From positions 3,147,951 to 3,211,950 of the forward strand of contig NZ_BMJB01000001.1 in assembly GCF_014642855.1 (NCBI RefSeq): a stretch of 64,000 bases of DNA, written 5' to 3'. Position numbers and translations under genes: made by a program. Shown here piece after piece: positions 59,088 through 64,000 of this stretch (position 1 is its first letter; every line of letters starts with the position of its first letter). The notes beneath the pieces are model-generated. The model saw only the letters and a program-made list of their open reading frames with translations. It did no database searches and had not been told where the DNA came from. This DNA comes from Edaphobacter acidisoli. Lineage in GTDB: Bacteria; Acidobacteriota; Terriglobia; Terriglobales; Acidobacteriaceae.

Positions 59088-62000
59088 ATGATGCTACGGT
59101 GGGCTGTGGCTGTGTTATTGGCGACGACAATGTTTGCTGTAGCAGGAGCGCAAACAGCGACGACGACGACGCTGACAGTTGTACCGACCAGCACATCCGA
59201 TGGGTCTGTGGTTACGATGACAGCTACGGTAAAAGCGGGGGCCACCGCGCTGACCGGAGGCACCGTCACATTCAAAGATACTTACAACAGTGTCGCAGAG
59301 ACGTTAGGCACAGTGCAGGTGCAATCGGCGAACGGGAATGCGGGAACCGCTGTGCTCAAACAGGAGTTTGGGTGGGTCGGCACGCATTCGATCATAGCGA
59401 CTTTCAACCCGCCCTCAGCGTACGCTGCAAGCTCTTCTTCGGCGCAGAGCGTAACCGTCAGCGGCCCATACCCCACAGTTACAAGCCTGTCGTACGCCGG
59501 GACATCGGGAAACTACTCGTTGACAGCGACCGTTATAGGTGCCGGTAGCAACAGTCTTTCTCCAACGGGAAATGTGTCTTTCCTTGACACGAGCAATAGC
59601 AATTACCTGTTAGGAGTGGCTGGGCTGAGCGCAGGCACGATTACGCAGCAGGTCGTGTCTGGTAGCAATTCGCCTGTTGCCACCGGCCATGGTCCGGTGG
59701 ACGCAGTTGCTGGTGACTTCAACGGAGACGGCTTGGTCGATCTTGCCGTATTGAACTACACCGACAAAACAATAAGTATTCTGCTGGGCAATGGAGCGGG
59801 TGGATTCACAGCTACAGGTAAAACTTATGCGACGGGTAGTAAGCCTGTTGCTATTGTTGCCGCGGATTTTAATGGTGACGGCAAACTCGATCTTGCTGTG
59901 GCCAATTCAAGCGCTGGTACGATCTCAGTTCTGCTTGGAAACGGTGATGGGACATTTCAATCTCAGATAACATACGCTGCTTCCACACTTGATTTGATGA
60001 CTCCTACCGCACTGGTGGTGGGTGATTTTAATGGTGATGGCATTCCAGATATTGCAGTCGCGGGTACCCTCCTAGGTGGTGGCACAGTCAATGTTTTGCT
60101 GGGAACTGGCAGTGGTACATTTTCCAATCCCCCTTTGACCGGGATAGGCGTCGGCAATAATCCAGCCTCGATCGTCGTGGGTGACTTCAACGGCGATGGC
60201 AATCTGGATTTTGCGACTGCTAACCAGCAGAGCAACACCTACAGTGTCATGTTGGGCACAGGCAATGGGAGCACCTTCAATCAAGTTACTGGATCGCCCT
60301 TCACGACTGGCAGCGGTACTAGCCCCGCTGCTTTAGTAACAGCCGATTTTAACGGTGATGGCAATCTCGATCTTGCCATCGCTGAAAGTGGAAAAAACAG
60401 GGTGGATATCTTCAAGGGAAACGGCAATGGCACCTTCACATTGCAGGCACCATCCCTTGCAACAGGTAGCTCACCCTCTTCCATCGTCTTCGGGGATTTC
60501 AATGCCGACGGCAAGATCGACTTGGCAGTCGCCAATTCAAGCTCTAATACCGTGGGGATGTTTCTTGGCAACGGAAATTTTAGCTTCCAGTCGCAGACGA
60601 CTACTAGTGTGGGTACGCTTCCATCTGTGGCCGCGGCCGCGGACTACAACGGCGATGGCACCACCGACCTGGCATCTGCAAATGATGGCAGTAACACCAT
60701 TAATATTCTGCTGAATGAGATGACGGACACAGCAAGTGCGCTACTTACGGGCGTTTCTGTGCCGGGAAGTGGTACGCAGCACAATGTCGATGCTTCATAT
60801 GTAGGGGACACGAACTTCGCCGCAAGCACTTCCGGAACCGTATCTCTTACCTCCACCAAAGTTGCAACCTCCACACTTCTGAGTGTAAGCAGCACTTCGC
60901 CGAGCTATGGGACACAGGTCACGTTCACGGCAAAGATTGTGCCTCAGAGCGGCTCTCTCCCAGTAGGTTCCCTGACCCCAACAGCTAACGTGGCCTTTTA
61001 CGACGGGGCTACATTGATTGGCTACGCTTCTCCATCGAGCGGTGTAGCCACTTACGCTACGAACTCATTGACCGTAGGAACGCACACCATCAAGGCAGTC
61101 TTTCCAGGTAGCGGGACAGATCCAAACTTTGTTGGCAGCACTTCGTCAACCGTGACCGTGACCGTCGGGCAATCGACGCCTGTGATCACCTGGGCGAATC
61201 CGGCTCCGATTCAATACGGAACGATTCTGTGGACGACCCAGCTGGATGCCGTGGCAACCAACAATGGCAATTCCGTAAATGGAAGCTATGCCTATAGCTA
61301 CAACGGCGGCACTCAAGCCATGGGTGCGATTCTTCCGGTGGGAACTTATACGCTCAGCGTTATATTCACACCGAGCAACCCGACGGCCTTCACCTCTGCC
61401 ACCGCTACAACGACGATTCAGGTCAATCAGGCGACGCCGGCGATCACCTGGGCCACCCCGACCGCCGTTACTTATGGTGCGCCGCTGGACTCCATCCAGC
61501 TCAATGCCACTGCAACGAACTCGATCCAGGTGCCACTGTCGAGCTACTACAACGTCTACGGCATCTATACCAACGGAAGCACCTACAACACGGGCGGGTT
61601 CGACAACGATGGGAACGCCTACTCTTCGAACTCGTTGGGTACGACGCTCACTTGGAATGGCGTAACCTACACGTTCGGCCCAGCTAATGCTCCCGATGCA
61701 GTCTACGGAGACGGCACCACAGCTACGCAGATTACGCTTCCTGCTGGATACTATGCCACGCTGAATCTGATAGGCGCGATGGTCAACAACGTCCAGTCGA
61801 ACTGGACCTTCACCGTCACATATACGGACGGCAGTCAGATCACACAGACGATCAACCTGAGCGATTGGTTTAATTCAAAGAGCTGGCCCGGAGAGTCGTC
61901 GCTCAAGTGCAACCTCAACCGGGACACGTCTGGTGGCGGCGTAGATACGCACTCCGCTTGCGTGTATGGCTATCAGATTACGTTGAACCCGAACAAGATT

Positions 62001-64000
62001 GTGCAGAGCCTGACCCTGCCCAATACTAGAAACATCGTGATGTTGGCTGCAGGGCTGACCTCACAGCCGGTCTCGGGAACCTTCGTCTATAACCCGCCTG
62101 CGGGGACGACCCCTGCAGTTGGCACGGATACGCTTTCGACAACCTTCACCCCGACGGACACGACCGATTACAGCACAGCGTCCGCATCAGTCTCGTTGGT
62201 TGTCAATCCGACGGTCACCTCTACGACCTGGGCGACGCCAGCTCCAATCATCTACGGCACGCCGCTCAGTGCGACGCAGTTGAATGCGACTTCTACGTTC
62301 AACTTGGGTATGGTGGCTCTACCGATCTCGACTTCCTATGACGTGAATGCGTTCTTCACCGATGGCACCAGCTTTAGCGCGACTGGCTTCAGTGGTACAA
62401 ACTACGCGTACTCAGCCAGCCAACTCGGTAGCTCGATCATCTGGAATGGAACGACGTTCCCTCTGGGAACGCCTGGTGTGCCGGATGGCATCACTAGCGC
62501 CACTGTCCCGCTCCCTGCGTTGAGTGGCTATACGCTCTATCTGCTTGGTGCGGCCAATGGCAACCAGACCTCACAGCCGTTCATCATCACCTACACAGAT
62601 GGCACGACCACTACAACGAACCTAAGCCTCAGCGACTGGAAAAACTATTATGCATACCCAGGTGAGTCCCTTGTTGAATCGACTACCTATGCTGATACAC
62701 AGAGCGGTGGGACCCAATCCGGAACTTACAATGTATACGGATACCAGATCACGCTGAATCCGGCGAAGACCCTCCAGAGCATTACGCTACCCAACAACAG
62801 CAACATCACTATCCTGTCGTTGGCTTTAAGCACGCTGTCGAACCCAGCAACCCCAGTTCCTGGAGCGTCCGTCTACACCCCACCGGCAGGAACGGTGCTC
62901 TTGCCTGGAACACACACACTCAATGTCGCGTTTACGCCAACTGACACTACAACCTATGGCAATGGAGGCACGGCGAGCGTCAGCATCCTTGTCAATAAAG
63001 CGCCACTGACGGTTATTGCGAACAGTGAAACTGCCGTATACGGCACTGCGAATCCACCCTACACCTATACCATCACAGGGTTTGTGAATGGCGACACGCA
63101 GGCGACGGCGGTCACTGGGGCACCCACACTTACCACTTCTCCAGTTACCCCCGCGAACGTTGGGGTGTACCCCATTACAGCAGCTTTGGGAACACTTGCT
63201 TCGACGAACTACAACTTCACAACCTTCACTAATGGCACGCTGACGATCACGCAGGCCGCTCCGACGATCACGTGGGCGACGCCAGCGGCGATCACTTACG
63301 GGACGGCGCTGTCGAACACGCAGCTTGATGCGACGGCGACGCCAGCAGGCGGTAGCTTCACCTATACGCCGGTCTGGGGCACGGTGCTCCCTGCGGGGAC
63401 CCAGACTCTGAGCGTGACCTACACACCATCGAATCCGAACTATGCGACAGGGACGGCGACGGTCCAGATCCAGGTAAATCAGGCCGCATCGACGATCACA
63501 TGGAACACTCCCGCAGCGATTACCTATGGGATAGCGCTGAGCACGGCTCAATTGAACGCGACAGCGGTGCCATCAGGCGGCGCATTCGCCTATTCCCCGG
63601 CTGCAGGCACGGTACTTTCTGCGGGAACACATTCATTAAATGTGACCTATACGCCGCCAAATTCAAATTATGCGACAGCGACGGCGACAGTGCAGATTAT
63701 GGTGAACAAGGCCACCCCAACGGTCACCTGGTCAAATCCGGCATCGATCACGTATGGCACGGCACTCTCGACGACGCAGCTGAATGCGACGGCATCGGTG
63801 CCTGGCCTGCTGGTGTACACACCAGCAGGCGGAACAGTCCTGGGAGTGGGCACGAACACGCTGAGCGTGACGTTCACGCCGACAGACACGACGGACTATA
63901 GTCCGGCAACCGTAACGGTGCCGATCACAGTGAACAAGGCGACGCTGACGGTGACGGCGGCGAACGCGAGCCGTGCCTACGGAGCGGCGAACCCTGCGTT
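59088..64000 (+). CDS. Giant secreted FG-GAP / MBG-type Ig repeat protein (partial, 3' end outside)
   Basis: An open frame of 1,637 codons runs to the window edge. ATG 59088 (or 59091) gives a signal peptide (LRWAVAVLLATTMFAVAGA, then QTA). Order: an Ig-like domain (SDGSVVTMTATVKAGATALT); about eight FG-GAP/VCBS repeats with D-x-N-x-D-G motifs (DFNGDGLVDLAVLN); an Ig domain; then MBG-type Ig repeats (ITWATPAAITYGTALSNTQL, KATLTVTAANASRAYGAANP). Two of these hold a large inserted module at 61519-62070 and 62298-62860. It resembles the giant minus-strand protein at 27.5-35.2 kb in its first half. No catalytic motif is seen; a surface adhesive or binding role is inferred. Confidence 0.88.
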   Translation, partial: MMLRWAVAVLLATTMFAVAGAQTATTTTLTVVPTSTSDGSVVTMTATVKAGATALTGGTVTFKDTYNSVAETLGTVQVQSANGNAGTAVLKQEFGWVGTHSIIATFNPPSAYAASSSSAQSVTVSGPYPTVTSLSYAGTSGNYSLTATVIGAGSNSLSPTGNVSFLDTSNSNYLLGVAGLSAGTITQQVVSGSNSPVATGHGPVDAVAGDFNGDGLVDLAVLNYTDKTISILLGNGAGGFTATGKTYATGSKPVAIVAADFNGDGKLDLAVANSSAGTISVLLGNGDGTFQSQITYAASTLDLMTPTALVVGDFNGDGIPDIAVAGTLLGGGTVNVLLGTGSGTFSNPPLTGIGVGNNPASIVVGDFNGDGNLDFATANQQSNTYSVMLGTGNGSTFNQVTGSPFTTGSGTSPAALVTADFNGDGNLDLAIAESGKNRVDIFKGNGNGTFTLQAPSLATGSSPSSIVFGDFNADGKIDLAVANSSSNTVGMFLGNGNFSFQSQTTTSVGTLPSVAAAADYNGDGTTDLASANDGSNTINILLNEMTDTASALLTGVSVPGSGTQHNVDASYVGDTNFAASTSGTVSLTSTKVATSTLLSVSSTSPSYGTQVTFTAKIVPQSGSLPVGSLTPTANVAFYDGATLIGYASPSSGVATYATNSLTVGTHTIKAVFPGSGTDPNFVGSTSSTVTVTVGQSTPVITWANPAPIQYGTILWTTQLDAVATNNGNSVNGSYAYSYNGGTQAMGAILPVGTYTLSVIFTPSNPTAFTSATATTTIQVNQATPAITWATPTAVTYGAPLDSIQLNATATNSIQVPLSSYYNVYGIYTNGSTYNTGGFDNDGNAYSSNSLGTTLTWNGVTYTFGPANAPDAVYGDGTTATQITLPAGYYATLNLIGAMVNNVQSNWTFTVTYTDGSQITQTINLSDWFNSKSWPGESSLKCNLNRDTSGGGVDTHSACVYGYQITLNPNKIVQSLTLPNTRNIVMLAAGLTSQPVSGTFVYNPPAGTTPAVGTDTLSTTFTPTDTTDYSTASASVSLVVNPTVTSTTWATPAPIIYGTPLSATQLNATSTFNLGMVALPISTSYDVNAFFTDGTSFSATGFSGTNYAYSASQLGSSIIWNGTTFPLGTPGVPDGITSATVPLPALSGYTLYLLGAANGNQTSQPFIITYTDGTTTTTNLSLSDWKNYYAYPGESLVESTTYADTQSGGTQSGTYNVYGYQITLNPAKTLQSITLPNNSNITILSLALSTLSNPATPVPGASVYTPPAGTVLLPGTHTLNVAFTPTDTTTYGNGGTASVSILVNKAPLTVIANSETAVYGTANPPYTYTITGFVNGDTQATAVTGAPTLTTSPVTPANVGVYPITAALGTLASTNYNFTTFTNGTLTITQAAPTITWATPAAITYGTALSNTQLDATATPAGGSFTYTPVWGTVLPAGTQTLSVTYTPSNPNYATGTATVQIQVNQAASTITWNTPAAITYGIALSTAQLNATAVPSGGAFAYSPAAGTVLSAGTHSLNVTYTPPNSNYATATATVQIMVNKATPTVTWSNPASITYGTALSTTQLNATASVPGLLVYTPAGGTVLGVGTNTLSVTFTPTDTTDYSPATVTVPITVNKATLTVTAANASRAYGAANPA
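61519..62070 (+). repeat. Inserted beta-rich module, copy A, within an Ig repeat
   Basis: About 185 codons starting VPLSSYYNVYGIYTNGSTYN and ending NPNKIVQSLTLPNTRN plus about ten residues, placed between the LNATAT strand and the GTFVYNPPAGT strand of an MBG-type repeat. Trp-containing TLTWNGVTYTFG and LSDWFNSKSWPGE blocks resemble carbohydrate-binding beta-sandwiches. Confidence 0.6.
62298..62860 (+). repeat. Inserted beta-rich module, copy B, within the next Ig repeat
   Basis: It matches copy A block by block (STSYDVNAFFTDGTSFSATG; SIIWNGTTFPLG; LSLSDWKNYYAYPGES; NVYGYQITLNPAKTLQSITL) and is inserted at the same place of the host Ig repeat. The two copies have clearly diverged. Confidence 0.6.

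Overview
The window looks like chromosome of a soil acidobacterium (Acidobacteriota, Terriglobia: a Granulicella, Terriglobus or Edaphobacter type organism). This is inferred from family content, not from a marker gene. The signs are Oar-type TonB receptors with an N-terminal carboxypeptidase-regulatory domain, a CadC/TolB-like membrane TPR regulator with the N-terminal domain common in this phylum, several very large secreted Ig/FG-GAP/NHL proteins, and GH89 and GH43 glycosidases. No rRNA or other phylogenetic marker is present, so the genus is open.

Layout. (1) 1-6.8 kb is core chromosome: an HGSNAT-like acyltransferase (partial) behind a GH89 alpha-N-acetylglucosaminidase; an isc operon iscR-iscS-(small membrane ORF)-iscU-iscA on the minus strand; a 54-residue zinc-ribbon protein; and a CDP-alcohol phosphatidyltransferase. 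(2) A tRNA-Val(GAC) gene at 6859-6935 marks the left edge of an accreted island. The 3' half of the tRNA recurs at 27.3 kb and 36.3 kb. The first segment (7.0-27.3 kb) is a decayed conjugative element: an integrase C-terminus fused to a VirB6 C-terminus, then VirB8, a receiver-like protein, a HigBA-type toxin-antitoxin pair, a frameshifted cytosine methyltransferase, two SSB paralogues, unknown small proteins, VirD4, VirB11 and a LysR regulator. It is followed by a duplicated and partly broken module of secreted IPT/TIG proteins. The second segment (27.3-36.4 kb) is almost entirely one giant secreted NHL/FG-GAP/Ig protein plus receptor and transposase debris.

(3) 36.5-46.7 kb is a carbohydrate locus. 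A CadC-like TPR regulator diverges from a TPR protein, an Oar-type TonB receptor and two GH43 arabinanase-like enzymes, one of which is a lipoprotein with a ricin-type lectin domain. (4) 46.9-54.7 kb is a NarL-type two-component system divergent from a czcCBA-like heavy-metal RND efflux operon. (5) 54.8-58.4 kb is a vitamin B12 operon: a TonB receptor of BtuB type and an ATP:cob(I)alamin adenosyltransferase, preceded by two tandem cobalamin riboswitches. (6) 59.1-64.0 kb is the first 1,637 codons of a second giant secreted FG-GAP/Ig (MBG-type) repeat protein that runs off the window.

How it fits together: iron-sulfur assembly under an IscR-like sensor, glycan import and degradation, metal export and cobalamin uptake form a normal heterotroph background. 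The most unusual material is the tRNA-Val island with its deletion scars, the tandem B12 riboswitches, and the mosaic giant surface proteins, including a carbohydrate-binding-like module inserted twice at the same point of an Ig repeat.
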